The notes: a model not told the origin generated them from the letters alone. A stretch of DNA of 64,000 nt from Streptomyces mashuensis (GCF_014654785.1 NZ_BNBD01000003.1:124001-188000), one strand, 5' to 3'; shown: positions 1-7,704, counted from the first letter of the stretch. Translations and numbers: made by a program.

Positions 1-1
1 C

Positions 2-421
2 CAGGCCACGCTGATCAACCTTGCCTACCGTAACGGCGACATCGCCCAGCAGTCCCTTACCCCGGTGAGCGACATGCAGGTATACAAAGCGGTGGACAAA
101 GTGCCGCTCATGGCCAGCCGCGACTTCATGAGCGTGTTCGTGGCCTTGACGGTCTCCCGGCAGGTCACCAGCTACCAGTGGCCCGAAGGGCTGATCCCCC
201 GGGAATCCGCGCTGGGTCGCTTCGGCTCGTACGAGATCAGCGTCCTGACCGCCGAGACGCCCGGCGCCGGCGCGTCGGCAGGAACCCTCGACCTCAACAC
301 GGCGGTGGACACCGCTGCCCTCTACCTCGTGACCATCCCCGGCCGCTCGGACGGGAAACCGACCTGGATCCTGGGCGACGACCGCGCGTCGCTGCTCGGC
401 ACCAGCACCTACCTGGGGTGA
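2..421 (+). CDS. C-terminal part of a phage structural (tail) protein, 5' end outside window
   Basis: The frame is open from the first bases of the window, so only the last 139 residues are visible and the start lies upstream. I do not recognise a family. The visible part has no membrane segment and mixes short beta-prone stretches with Gly/Ala-rich turns, as minor tail or baseplate proteins do. The stop at 419-421 sits directly before a family of three tail-fibre-like genes, followed by lysis genes, which is the usual order at the end of a phage late operon. Phage structural role is inferred from context alone. Confidence 0.6.
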   Translation, partial: QATLINLAYRNGDIAQQSLTPVSDMQVYKAVDKVPLMASRDFMSVFVALTVSRQVTSYQWPEGLIPRESALGRFGSYEISVLTAETPGAGASAGTLDLNTAVDTAALYLVTIPGRSDGKPTWILGDDRASLLGTSTYLG

Positions 422-473
422 TGCACCGATCGACATCAAGACTTGGGCCCAGGGCCCGGTATCGGCCGAGGAC

Positions 474-1004
474 ATGAACGTCCACATCCGTGACGTGCTC
501 GGCCTCCTCATGGCCCCGCCCGGCTGCCGCAGGGCAGGCAAGATGTCCGGCAGCAAGGACGCCGGAACCTGGGCCGTGCTCACCCTGGAACCCGCCGGGC
601 AGGGCGCCGGCCGCGGGCACTCCTACGACAGCACCGGCACGGCGATGTCCGACTCCGCCATCCGTATCACCGCTCCCCGCGACGGTCTCTACGAGGTCAA
701 CGCGGGTGCGGTCATCGGCTCGTACCAGACCGACGGCAAGATCGGCTACGCCCGCGTCGCCGTCGCCAAGGGGCAGACGGAAGGGTCGCAGTTCGAGGCC
801 AACGCGTTCGTGAAGTTCGGGTGCCACCGCATCCGTAACTCGCACCGCTCCGGCACCGGCACGGCGACGATCCCCCTGCGGGCCGGCGAGTGGATCGCCA
901 TGGCCGGCTACGCCGAAGGCGGGGCCTGGATGTTCTCCGACGACAAGGAGAACGCCGGTGCCGCCACGTACCTCGAAATGCGATGGGTGGGTGATCTTCC
1001 CTGA
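474..1004 (+). CDS. Phage tail-tip/fibre-like protein, paralogue 1 (C1q/jelly-roll-like)
   Basis: First of three tandem paralogues. All share an N-terminal (M/L)NxxxRD segment, a central YxVxxGGxI-type strand and a C-terminal RW(V/I)G ending. Alternating hydrophobic strands, with an AGEWIAMAG-like segment late in the domain, resemble the C1q/TNF-like jelly rolls of actinophage minor tail or receptor-binding proteins. The same frame continues upstream to about 423 and encodes APIDIKTW before MNVHIRD, a typical actinophage tail-protein N-terminus. However, the ATG that overlaps the preceding stop (421) is one base out of frame. ATG 474 is the first usable start and may be a fallback. Function is inferred from fold-like pattern and position. 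Confidence 0.6.
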   Translation: MNVHIRDVLGLLMAPPGCRRAGKMSGSKDAGTWAVLTLEPAGQGAGRGHSYDSTGTAMSDSAIRITAPRDGLYEVNAGAVIGSYQTDGKIGYARVAVAKGQTEGSQFEANAFVKFGCHRIRNSHRSGTGTATIPLRAGEWIAMAGYAEGGAWMFSDDKENAGAATYLEMRWVGDLP

Positions 1005-1051
1005 TCCCAACGACTCCGACCTGGGCTCGCCGCGAGGTCGTCACCGCGGAC

Positions 1052-1642
1052 TTGATGAACGCCCGCATCCGCGACCTGCACCGGTTCCTGTACCGGCCGC
1101 CGTCCTGCTGGGTGACCTCGCGGCAGCGGGGCACGCACAAGGACGGCTCGGTGAACTGGGCGCCGGCCGACGCCCTCGACCCTGGCAAGCTCACGGGGTG
1201 GACCACGTTCTCCTGGTACCCGCCCGGCCAGGGCCTCCAGCCCGACTCCGAGTTCGACACGGCGAAGCTGGCACTGCCCGAAGCGACCGCCGGAGGAACT
1301 CCGTACGCGCTGCGCCTGACCGCCCCGGAGGACGGCCGGTACAGCGTCGCCTTCGGCGGCGTCATCGACACCCCCGGGGCGACACCGCTGAACATGCACG
1401 TCAAGCTCGGCAAGAACATCACGGCCGACTCTATGTGGACCGACGACTCCCACGTGATCGCGTCGTCCTCGCCGGGACGCTCCAACGGCAGCCGGGGATA
1501 CGGCTCCCTCACCGCGACGGTCCGCCTGAAGAAGGGCGAGTCCGTGAGCGCGGCCGGCATCGCGGACCAGCCATTCCTCCTCGGCAACAAGTCCCTGCCG
1601 GGCAGGTCGTTCTTCTCCGTGCGATGGGTGGGAAGGTACTGA
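1052..1642 (+). CDS. Phage tail-tip/fibre-like protein, paralogue 2
   Basis: Second tandem paralogue. It contains LMNARIRDLHRFLYRPP near the N-terminus, a DGRYSVAFGGVI strand in the centre, and ends RWVGRY. The frame is open upstream to about 995 and encodes IPTTPTWARREVVTADLMN, the usual start of such tail proteins. At the position where a start would overlap the previous TGA there is ATC (1004) or CTG (1001), not ATG. TTG 1052 and ATG 1055 are the nearest ordinary starts. The stop overlaps the ATG of the next paralogue (TGATG), indicating translational coupling. Confidence 0.6.
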   Translation: MMNARIRDLHRFLYRPPSCWVTSRQRGTHKDGSVNWAPADALDPGKLTGWTTFSWYPPGQGLQPDSEFDTAKLALPEATAGGTPYALRLTAPEDGRYSVAFGGVIDTPGATPLNMHVKLGKNITADSMWTDDSHVIASSSPGRSNGSRGYGSLTATVRLKKGESVSAAGIADQPFLLGNKSLPGRSFFSVRWVGRY

Positions 1643-2253
1643 TGAAACCGCCAGTGATCGAACCCTGGGCACCGCGCGAACTCGCGGACCCGGGCATGCT
1701 GAACCGTCGGGTCAAGGACGTCCACACCCATCTGCTGCGCCCTCCCGCGGTGCGGGTCATCGGCGTGGAGTGGCTGGCCCGCAAGGGCGGCTACACCCAT
1801 CTCCCCTGCTACGCCGTGGGGGCGCAGCCGGTGGGGATCGCGTACGAGACCCGCCCCGGGATGGCGCCGACGAACTCTGCGGGCAACGTCGTCGGCCTCA
1901 CGGCGCCGGTCGACGGGCGGTACCGGTACACGATCGGCGGCAACGTCTCTCCCGGGCTCCAGTCCTCGGGTGCCGACCAGGTCCACATGATGTGGCTCGA
2001 CGTCGCCGTGCTGCCGGCCCCCGACTTCAACACCGCCTCGGTGGGCAACAACGCCCTCGCCACGGGCTCGCTCTCGTCCTGGACGTCGTACAGCAACTGC
2101 GGCACGTTCACCGTCGAAGTGCCGATGCGCGCCGGGAACTTCATCAGCTGCGTCGCCCGAACCCCCGACCTCGCCGGCATCGGCTGGGCCGACGCCCGCT
2201 TCCACACCTCTACCTGCTTCCAAGAGCTTCGTTGGATAGGTGAGCTCCCCTGA
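1642..2253 (+). CDS. Phage tail-tip/fibre-like protein, paralogue 3
   Basis: Third tandem paralogue, 203 residues, with a proper ATG overlapping the preceding TGA. The N-terminus (VIEPWAPRELADPGMLNRRV) aligns with the upstream extensions of paralogues 1 and 2. A DGRYRYTIGGNV strand follows in the centre, and the protein ends LRWIGELP. The shared layout of an N-terminal virion-attachment segment plus a jelly-roll-like domain suggests receptor-binding or minor tail proteins arisen by duplication. No catalytic motif is visible. Confidence 0.6.
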   Translation: MKPPVIEPWAPRELADPGMLNRRVKDVHTHLLRPPAVRVIGVEWLARKGGYTHLPCYAVGAQPVGIAYETRPGMAPTNSAGNVVGLTAPVDGRYRYTIGGNVSPGLQSSGADQVHMMWLDVAVLPAPDFNTASVGNNALATGSLSSWTSYSNCGTFTVEVPMRAGNFISCVARTPDLAGIGWADARFHTSTCFQELRWIGELP

Positions 2254-2255
2254 AC

Positions 2256-2519
2256 ATGTCCGTGATCCTGAGCCTCTTCGGGATCGCCAGCACCATCATC
2301 GGCGGCTACGTCGTCGTGCGCGCCGCCAAGGAAGTCCGCACGGCCGAGGTCTGGAAGTCGGAGGCCGAAGCCCAGAAGGCAAGGGCGGACCGGCTCCAGG
2401 ACGATCTCACGGAGATCAAGATGCGGCTGGCCCGTATCGAGGCCGAGAACTCCAGGCTCGTTGAGCTGCTGACCGCGCTCGACCCGGCCCGCGTCGCGGC
2501 CCTCCTCGGCCCCCGCTGA
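2256..2519 (+). CDS. Small phage protein: one membrane segment plus coiled coil
   Basis: 87 residues. Residues 3-25 are a hydrophobic segment (SVILSLFGIASTIIGGYVVV). Residues 30-70 form a highly charged heptad-like helix rich in Glu, Lys, Arg and Leu. The gene starts 2 bases after the stop of paralogue 3 and precedes a terminator and the lysis genes. One-TM plus coiled-coil proteins of this kind are common in actinophage lysis cassettes, where they may act as holin partner or pinholin, but a role cannot be assigned from sequence. Confidence 0.65.
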   Translation: MSVILSLFGIASTIIGGYVVVRAAKEVRTAEVWKSEAEAQKARADRLQDDLTEIKMRLARIEAENSRLVELLTALDPARVAALLGPR

Positions 2520-2532
2520 ATGAATTAATCCG
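2516..2532 (+). promoter_or_regulatory. Dispersed AT-rich site A (CTGAATGAATTAATCCG)
   Basis: This 17-bp sequence overlaps the stop codon of the coiled-coil gene, just before a terminator. It shares 13 of 13 bases (AATGAATTAATCC) with 12164-12176, 15 of 17 with the reverse strand at 12241-12257, and 13 of 14 (TGAATGAATTAATC) with the sites at 12426 and 22425. In GC-rich DNA this recurrence is unlikely to be chance. Dispersed, oriented repressor sites (stoperators) are known in actinobacteriophages; that role is inferred here. Confidence 0.55.
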
Positions 2533-2539
2533 TTCGTGC

Positions 2540-2563
2540 GGCCCGCTTCGGCGGGCCCTTTTT
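2540..2563 (+). terminator. Rho-independent terminator before the endolysin gene
   Basis: A 7-bp perfect GC stem (GGCCCGC / GCGGGCC) with a TTCG tetraloop is followed by CTTTTT. It separates tail genes from the lysis genes and may attenuate late transcription. Confidence 0.8.
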
Positions 2564-2586
2564 CATGCCCTCGCGAAGGAGAGCCC

Positions 2587-3828
2587 TTGGCTTCAACCGC
2601 AGCGTCCATGGTCAACCTGGCACTGACCCAGGTCGGCTACAAGGAAGGCGCCAACAACTACAACAAGTACGCCGAGCAGACCCCCGGGCTCCAGGTCGAC
2701 TGGGCCGTCTACGGCCCCTGGTGCCAGAGCTTCATCAGCTGGCTCGCCTGGAAGACCGGCAACCGCGACGTCATCCCCACCACTGCCTCCTGCTCGGTGT
2801 GCACCGACTACTACAAGCAGCGCGGGGCCTTCACCCGCACGCCCCGCGTCGGCTCGCTGGCCATGTTCGGCTCGGACGGCGGCGTTCACGTGGAGCTGGT
2901 GATCGGTGTCTTCAACGGCGGCCGGGACATCGAGGTCGTCGGTGGCAACACCAAGGACTATCCGGCACCGAACGGCGACGGCGTCTACCGCAAGACCTAC
3001 CGCGACTGGGCCTCGACGACCCGCATCCACGGTTTCGGCCACCCCGCCTACTCCGGGGCCGGCGTCGTCACCGACAAGGGCGGCTCCCCGGGCCGGTACA
3101 AGATCAAGGCCGGTCAGACGCTGAGCGGCATCGCCGCCGCCCTGGGCGTCACCCTCGCCTCGCTGCTCGCTGCGAACCCTCAGATCTCCAGCCCCGACGA
3201 TGTCCATGAAGACCAGGAGATCAACGTTCCGGCGAAGCCCGCCGAGAAGCCGAAGCCCCCGGCCAAGGGCCGGGAGAAGCCGTCCACCACACCGGCGCCG
3301 CCTCCGGACTCCGGTTCGGCGACGGGCGAGTACACCGTGCGGTCCGGCGACTCGCTCAGCGGGATCGCCCGCGCGCACGCCATGTCGCTCGCCCGGCTCC
3401 TGTCTCTCAACCCGAGCATCACCGACCCCGACGTCATCACGGCCGGCCAGGTCCTGAAGGTGACCGGCTCACCGCGGCCGGAGCCGCCACCCCTGATGGG
3501 CGAAGGCTCGAAGAGCCCGGTGACCAAGCCCGCGCCGAAGCCGGACGCCTCGAAGCCGGCCAGCCCTGACTGGAGCGACCGGTTCGACCGAATCGACCGG
3601 GAGCTGAAGGAGGTCAAGGACGAGCTGGGCCGGATCAAGGACCGGATCAAGGACAAGCCGGCGCCGAAGCAGCCGGAGCCGCATAAGCCCGCCGATCTCC
3701 CGTTGCCGCCGAAGCCGTCGCATCCGGGGCCCATCCCTCCGGTCACCCCCGAGGTGTCGAAGCCGACCGACATCCCCGTCGTCCCCCAGCAGGTCATCCC
3801 CACCCCGGAGGTCAAGAGTGCTGCGTAA
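2587..3828 (+). CDS. Phage endolysin: CHAP amidase/peptidase with two LysM domains
   Basis: TTG start 5 bases after AAGGAG, giving 413 residues; an in-frame GTG at 2536 lies inside the terminator and is rejected. Residues about 5-130 form a CHAP-like domain with the nucleophile in PWCQSF (Cys46) and the general base in GVHVELV (His101). Two LysM cell-wall-binding repeats follow (about 160-210, YKIKAGQTLSGIA; about 240-290, YTVRSGDSLSGIA). A charged coiled-coil segment and a Pro/Lys-rich tail close the protein. It should cleave peptidoglycan cross-bridges or amide bonds at the end of the lytic cycle. The holin-like gene overlaps its 3' end. Confidence 0.85.
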   Translation: MASTAASMVNLALTQVGYKEGANNYNKYAEQTPGLQVDWAVYGPWCQSFISWLAWKTGNRDVIPTTASCSVCTDYYKQRGAFTRTPRVGSLAMFGSDGGVHVELVIGVFNGGRDIEVVGGNTKDYPAPNGDGVYRKTYRDWASTTRIHGFGHPAYSGAGVVTDKGGSPGRYKIKAGQTLSGIAAALGVTLASLLAANPQISSPDDVHEDQEINVPAKPAEKPKPPAKGREKPSTTPAPPPDSGSATGEYTVRSGDSLSGIARAHAMSLARLLSLNPSITDPDVITAGQVLKVTGSPRPEPPPLMGEGSKSPVTKPAPKPDASKPASPDWSDRFDRIDRELKEVKDELGRIKDRIKDKPAPKQPEPHKPADLPLPPKPSHPGPIPPVTPEVSKPTDIPVVPQQVIPTPEVKSAA

Positions 3829-4078
3829 TCACCCTGTACGGATCACGTCGTACGTAGGCGCGCTCGTCCCGCTGCTCGTCGCCCGGTGGCCGGGCGTGGA
3901 CTGGTACACCCTCGCGGGCCTGGTCCTCACGGTCCTCGGTGCCGGCGAAGCCGCACAGCGGTTCGAGGACGCCAAGACCACCGCCGCCCAGAACACGCCG
4001 TCCCCCTGGGACGAGGCCACCGAGCGGCAGCGACTGCTCACCCTGAAGGAAGGCCCGTCGGCCGCCGGAACGCCGTAA
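3818..4078 (+). CDS. Holin-like small membrane protein
   Basis: GTG start 7 bases after GGAG, overlapping the end of the endolysin gene by 11 bases. The 86-residue product has two hydrophobic segments (about 10-22 around SYVGALVPLLVARW and 28-43 around YTLAGLVLTVLGAG), followed by a charged, Pro-rich cytoplasmic tail. Length, topology and coupling to the endolysin are typical of actinophage holins, which time release of the endolysin. No holin family signature can be proven from sequence alone. Confidence 0.65.
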   Translation: MLRNHPVRITSYVGALVPLLVARWPGVDWYTLAGLVLTVLGAGEAAQRFEDAKTTAAQNTPSPWDEATERQRLLTLKEGPSAAGTP

Positions 4079-4095
4079 TCGCCCACACACGCCAT

Positions 4096-4138
4096 GCCCC
4101 TCCTCTCCCCGCGCGGGTGAGGAGGGGCGCTTCTTTGC
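4096..4138 (+). terminator. Terminator at end of the late (lysis) operon
   Basis: A perfect 10-bp stem, GCCCCTCCTC / GAGGAGGGGC, is followed by a short T-containing tract. It lies between the convergent late (+) and early (-) transcription units. Confidence 0.75.
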
Positions 4139-4160
4139 GTTATGGCACCAGGGCGCCATG

Positions 4161-4325
4161 TCAACCGGTCTTCCAGATCCCGTCGCGCCACTTGATCACA
4201 AGGTCCCAGTAGCGGCCCCGCACGAAGTGGTGGGGCCGCCGCCGAGGCATCGAGAGCGGGGTAGCCAGTGCCTGTTCGCTGACGGTCACGCGGCGGGGCG
4301 GAACTGCCCGTCCGTTGTCAGCCAT
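4161..4325 (-). CDS. Short phage protein of unknown function
   Basis: 54 residues from an ATG at 4325 that overlaps the end of the preceding gene by 40 bases. The sequence is basic and aromatic, with RGRYWDLVIKWRDGIWKTG at the C-terminus. It is the most downstream gene of the early block. The ribosome-binding site is weak and initiation may depend on coupling to the gene before it. I do not recognise a family. Confidence 0.4.
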   Translation of the reverse strand: MADNGRAVPPRRVTVSEQALATPLSMPRRRPHHFVRGRYWDLVIKWRDGIWKTG

Positions 4326-5062
4326 CCGATCACCCGGCCCGAGGTCAGGTGCAGAACCGCCCGGCCGAGCTCGGTGTGCTCCTCGGCCGACAACCACCCT
4401 TCGTAGAGCACCCCGCGCCGGGCCTGGGCCGGCGGCACCGGCGGCGCTTCCTCAACGGGCACCTCGTGTTCGTCGGCCGCGGGTTCACCGTCGCCGGTCT
4501 CGTCCTCCGGTGCAGGGGCCCACCAGATCGCGGTCTGCCACGCGACGGTCAGCAGCACCTCGTCCGTGGCGACGTCACGGATCTCGTACCGGCCGTTGTC
4601 CACGTGCCGGATCCTGGCCAGCGCGGGCTTGGCGGGCTCTGTTGACCGCTTGCCGCCCTTGCCGCCGAACCTCACCACGACACCCTCGTCGGCGGTGCGC
4701 ATGCCGGGGACCTTGCTCAGCGGGCCGTTGGTCCAGTCGTTCGACGTCGGCTTCCGCGTCGGCTCCACGAACCCGAAGTCCGGGAACAGGGTGGTCCAGG
4801 TGGAGCGCTGGGACGGGTCGGTGCCGGCGAGACCGATGCACAGCCGCACGGCGTCTTCCTTCCTCCCGCCGAACTGCGCCTTGACCTTCTGCGGCGGGGC
4901 CAGCAACGTACCCGTGCGGGTGACCTCGTGGCCCCGGGTGTCGGTGCCCCGCGCGGTCACGTAGTCCCCTGCGGTGATCTTCATCAGGGCGGCATCCAGC
5001 GTCGTCATGTTCTGTCCGTTCTCGTACTGTTCGGCGTGCCTGCGTGCGGTGTGGCCGCTCAT
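4286..5062 (-). CDS. Phage early protein of unknown function (258 aa)
   Basis: Its ATG overlaps the stop of the DUF3987-like gene (ATGA), so the two are translationally coupled. The first ~170 residues are beta-prone, with conserved-looking segments such as ITAGDYVTARGTD, DNGRYEIRDV and TVAWQTAIWW. An acidic, Pro-rich linker (about 180-215) and a final LTSGRVIGWLTTDG segment follow. There is no signal peptide, membrane helix or catalytic motif. Coupling to a replication-type protein suggests an accessory DNA-metabolism role, but this is a guess. Confidence 0.65.
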   Translation of the reverse strand: MSGHTARRHAEQYENGQNMTTLDAALMKITAGDYVTARGTDTRGHEVTRTGTLLAPPQKVKAQFGGRKEDAVRLCIGLAGTDPSQRSTWTTLFPDFGFVEPTRKPTSNDWTNGPLSKVPGMRTADEGVVVRFGGKGGKRSTEPAKPALARIRHVDNGRYEIRDVATDEVLLTVAWQTAIWWAPAPEDETGDGEPAADEHEVPVEEAPPVPPAQARRGVLYEGWLSAEEHTELGRAVLHLTSGRVIGWLTTDGQFRPAA

Positions 5063-6405
5063 ACCAGCTCAAGCTGCGGCTGCTCGGCGGCGACGGCGGC
5101 CGTCTTCCGGCGGGCGGGGGCCTTGCGCTTCGGCCGGGCGGGTATGACCTGGAGCGCGGGCTTGCGGTCCTCCGGCTGCTGGTCGGCGGGGTTGGTCTCC
5201 GCCTCCTGGTCGACGAGCTCGTAGTAGATCGTCGGGGCCCCGCGGCCGGGGGTGGTCTTCTCGCTCCAGGTCTTCACCTGGTCCATGCCTTCGACGGCGG
5301 CCTTCAGGCCAGCCGCGTTGGCGCGGGTGCCCAGCACCCGCAGGATCTGGGTGGAGGTGGCCCGGCCGCCGAAGCGGGTGAGGGCGTCGATGATGCTCTC
5401 CTCCAGCGTCTTGCCGATTCTCGTGCCGGCGGAGGCTGTGGCCGCGTCGCGGACCAGCTTCTCGGCGGAGGCCATGCTGTACTGCACGAAGGCCCATGCG
5501 GCCTCCAGCGCGCGCTTGCTCACCCGCGTCTTCATCTCCGCGGCCGTCAGGACGGAGGCGACCCGGACGACCTGCTCCTCGGAGCGCTCCAGGTAGCACG
5601 AGATGCTTTCGGGCAGGGTGATCAACCGCTCCTCGATCTCGTCCCGCAGCTGGTCGAAGCGGTCCTCAGCGGCCTTGGTCAGCTCCATGACCCGCTGCTC
5701 CGCGCAGGCCCACCGGTACGCCTCCGCGAGCTTCTGGCTCGCGGGAGCGGTGGTGTTGGCCGAGTACGACAGCCGCTTGCTGCGCTCGACGGTCACCGGC
5801 AGGATCCGGTTGAACGAGCCGCCCAGGGCCTCGGAGGCGGAGACGTACTTCGCCCACTCCCCGGGAGTGATGTGCGCGTGCAGGCCCAGCAGCGGCCGGC
5901 TGACCTCCTGCGTGCCGTCCTTGGTCTTGTTGCTGATCGGCTTGCCGTCCCACGCGGTGCGAAGGAGCGGCGAGAAGGTGGCGCACTTCTTGGCCCTCTT
6001 GAGGACCGTCGCCCACTCCTCCTCGACAATCAGCGCCCGGCCGTCGATCCCGCCTTCCGTGCCCAGCGTCTCCATCTCCAGCGTGAAGAGCAGGTCCACC
6101 AGGGCCGGTCCGCTGGCGATGCCGGACACCGTCCGGGCGCTGACGTAGCGGCTGATGCCGCCGTTCAGGATCTGCCTGCTGGTGCCATAGGCGTAGCCCT
6201 TGCGGCCGATCGCGGACCGGCCGGCGAGCACGGTCCACAGCACGACGGGCCGCCCCTTGTCCGTGGTGACGGTGCGGCTGATGGCCGAGGAGAACTGGGC
6301 GAGGAGGGCGGCGTACACGCCGATCGGGTCGGCCTCCGTATACGGCATCGCCGCTTCGACGGCTTCCCCGAGGGGGCCGTAGTTCATCGTCTTGAATGCG
6401 CTCAT
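5059..6405 (-). CDS. DUF3987-like phage replication protein
   Basis: 448 residues from ATG 6405, with GGAAAG 7 bases upstream; an in-frame GTG at 6420 is less likely. The N-terminal ~240 residues follow the layout of DUF3987-type proteins of phages and integrative elements. There is a modified P-loop-like segment LAGRSAIGRKGYA, an acidic ALIVEEEWA strand in the Walker B position, and PLLRTAWDGK and GLHAHITPGEW motifs. The P-loop lacks the usual GK(S/T), having RKG instead. The C-terminal region (about 330-400) resembles a winged helix and ends in a basic tail. Probable role is replication or primase/helicase support, judged from weak motif similarity. Confidence 0.55.
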   Translation of the reverse strand: MSAFKTMNYGPLGEAVEAAMPYTEADPIGVYAALLAQFSSAISRTVTTDKGRPVVLWTVLAGRSAIGRKGYAYGTSRQILNGGISRYVSARTVSGIASGPALVDLLFTLEMETLGTEGGIDGRALIVEEEWATVLKRAKKCATFSPLLRTAWDGKPISNKTKDGTQEVSRPLLGLHAHITPGEWAKYVSASEALGGSFNRILPVTVERSKRLSYSANTTAPASQKLAEAYRWACAEQRVMELTKAAEDRFDQLRDEIEERLITLPESISCYLERSEEQVVRVASVLTAAEMKTRVSKRALEAAWAFVQYSMASAEKLVRDAATASAGTRIGKTLEESIIDALTRFGGRATSTQILRVLGTRANAAGLKAAVEGMDQVKTWSEKTTPGRGAPTIYYELVDQEAETNPADQQPEDRKPALQVIPARPKRKAPARRKTAAVAAEQPQLELV

Positions 6406-6433
6406 TCTTCTGCTTTCCACGTGCGCCCATGCG

Positions 6434-6466
6434 AAAGGGGCCCGGGTCGTGACCTGGGCCCCTTTT
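6434..6466 (-). terminator. Bidirectional hairpin terminator in early operon
   Basis: The inverted repeat AAAGGGGCCCgGGTC / GACCtGGGCCCCTTT (one internal mismatch) is flanked by A and T runs. It sits between the 84-aa gene and the DUF3987-like gene and may lower expression of the replication genes. Confidence 0.7.
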
Positions 6467-6499
6467 GGGCGCCGCTATGTGTTGTCGGCTACTACGAGT

Positions 6500-6754
6500 T
6501 CAGAGAACCGGCTCGGGCGTTCGCTCGGCATTTCGGTGCTGGCTGCGGACGGCCCCGTATTCGAATACGGCCTCACGCACCAGCCGCTTCAGGACGGCTT
6601 CGGGGTCGGCGTACTTGCCCGCGGCTTCCCCGCACGCCGTGAAGGCGCCGTCGAGAGCCCGCATCCGGTCAGTGGCCCGCAGGAGCTGTGCTGCTTCTCG
6701 CGCCAGCTCACGGACCAGGTCGCTGTCCTCCACGTAGCGCTTCATCAGGCTCAC
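6500..6754 (-). CDS. Small helical phage protein (84 aa)
   Basis: The GTG start overlaps the preceding stop (GTGA), with GAAGGAG about 6 bases upstream; the next in-frame ATG is three codons on. The product is almost wholly alpha-helical and charged (DLVRELAREAAQLLRATDR). No known domain is recognised. Confidence 0.65.
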   Translation of the reverse strand: MSLMKRYVEDSDLVRELAREAAQLLRATDRMRALDGAFTACGEAAGKYADPEAVLKRLVREAVFEYGAVRSQHRNAERTPEPVL

Positions 6755-6993
6755 CGGCGCTCCTTCGCGGGCTCGACCTCGGCCAGCCGGCACGTCCGGT
6801 ACTCAACAGGCACGATCACGCGACCGTCGATGATGCTGACCAGCGCCTCGGTCTTGACCGTCACGCCTATGAGCGTGGTCCGGTTCATGGGTGCCCCACT
6901 GTGGATGCCCCCCACGACCCAGCCCTCGACCTTGCGGCCTTCCCACGTCCGGCCCTTGACGTACAGGCCGTGCCGGTACTGCTTCGGTGTCAC
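6751..6993 (-). CDS. Small beta-rich phage protein (80 aa)
   Basis: GTG start after GAGGAG. The product has several short strands (KVEGWVVGGI, TTLIGVTVKT, RVIVPVEYRT) and a basic N-terminus, suggesting a small beta-barrel. It is coupled to the 84-aa gene downstream. No family is recognised. Confidence 0.65.
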   Translation of the reverse strand: MTPKQYRHGLYVKGRTWEGRKVEGWVVGGIHSGAPMNRTTLIGVTVKTEALVSIIDGRVIVPVEYRTCRLAEVEPAKERR

Positions 6994-7006
6994 TGCTCGG
7001 TTCTCC

Positions 7007-7216
7007 TCAGCGGTTGCGGCGCCGCACCGGACGCCAGGTCGTGCCGGGTTGGGCTTCTTCAGGGTGCGCGTGGGCGTCGCAGCGCGGCCAGGAGCAGAAG
7101 CGCTTGTCGCCGTAGTGCTCCCAGTCCTCCCACCAGGTGGCGGCCTCGTCGCACAAATGGCACTTGACGTCGCCGTTCGGCAGACGCGCGGGCTTGTAAA
7201 CGTGTCGGGTTCTCAT
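7007..7216 (-). CDS. Zinc-knuckle phage peptide (69 aa)
   Basis: The ATG overlaps the stop of the preceding gene (ATGA). The 69-residue product carries CHLCDEAATWW and FCSWPRCDAHAH. The two Cys pairs with nearby His look like a treble-clef or zinc-ribbon site. Small Zn-binding proteins of this kind are abundant in actinophage early regions, where they may bind DNA, RNA polymerase or defence enzymes. The target is unknown. Confidence 0.65.
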   Translation of the reverse strand: MRTRHVYKPARLPNGDVKCHLCDEAATWWEDWEHYGDKRFCSWPRCDAHAHPEEAQPGTTWRPVRRRNR

Positions 7217-7425
7217 GCGTGATCGACCACCGTTGCGCAGAATTGGCAGTAAAGCGGATAGCTTCGTTCTTCTTGGTTCGACCACGGGAAGCAGAGGGTC
7301 GGCCCGTAGATGTCCTTCGCGAACTCTTCCCAGTGGAAATTTCCGCAGGGCTGGCAGGCGTATTTCGTTCCGAGGAAGCTGCTGGGCCAGCGCCAGTAGG
7401 CGTTATCGTCGGCTTTCTCAGTCAC
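7213..7425 (-). CDS. Zinc-ribbon phage peptide (70 aa)
   Basis: GTG start 6 bases after AAAGG; an upstream in-frame TTG is less likely. There are two CxxC pairs (CQPC, CQFC) about 35 residues apart, with an aromatic-rich middle, which predicts a zinc ribbon. It is coupled by ATGA to another Cys-rich peptide. Function is unknown. Confidence 0.65.
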   Translation of the reverse strand: MTEKADDNAYWRWPSSFLGTKYACQPCGNFHWEEFAKDIYGPTLCFPWSNQEERSYPLYCQFCATVVDHA

Positions 7426-7497
7426 AAGGTGCCTTTCGTGAGTGACCGGCAAAGCCGGCCGCGCGACGGGCGGCCGACCAAGCCGGGCACTCGCGGG

Positions 7498-7704
7498 TCA
7501 GCGCGTGCTGCCGACGGGCGTGGGGGCGTCGACCTGTTCGACAGGGCCGTCGAGGTCGATACCGAGACGCTGGAAGGCATCGCAGACGAAGTCCACGACG
7601 TCGGCGCCGTTCCAGCCGCCGTCACCCTCCTCAACGGACTTGCAGCTCCGGAAGAGATCGGCGAGGACGCGGCCCTCGTGGGTGGTGGGGTCGAAGCTGA
7701 TCAA
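7498..7704 (-). CDS. Small acidic phage protein (68 aa)
   Basis: TTG start 8 bases after GAAAGG, the same ribosome-binding sequence as the next gene; GTG 7711-7713 is an alternative. The product begins ISFDPTTHEGRVLADLF and is acidic and helical. No domain is recognised. Confidence 0.5.
   Translation of the reverse strand: MISFDPTTHEGRVLADLFRSCKSVEEGDGGWNGADVVDFVCDAFQRLGIDLDGPVEQVDAPTPVGSTR

Noticed and set aside
2536..2586. Upstream GTG start of the endolysin
   Set aside because: Lies inside the terminator hairpin; TTG 2587 has AAGGAG at ideal spacing.
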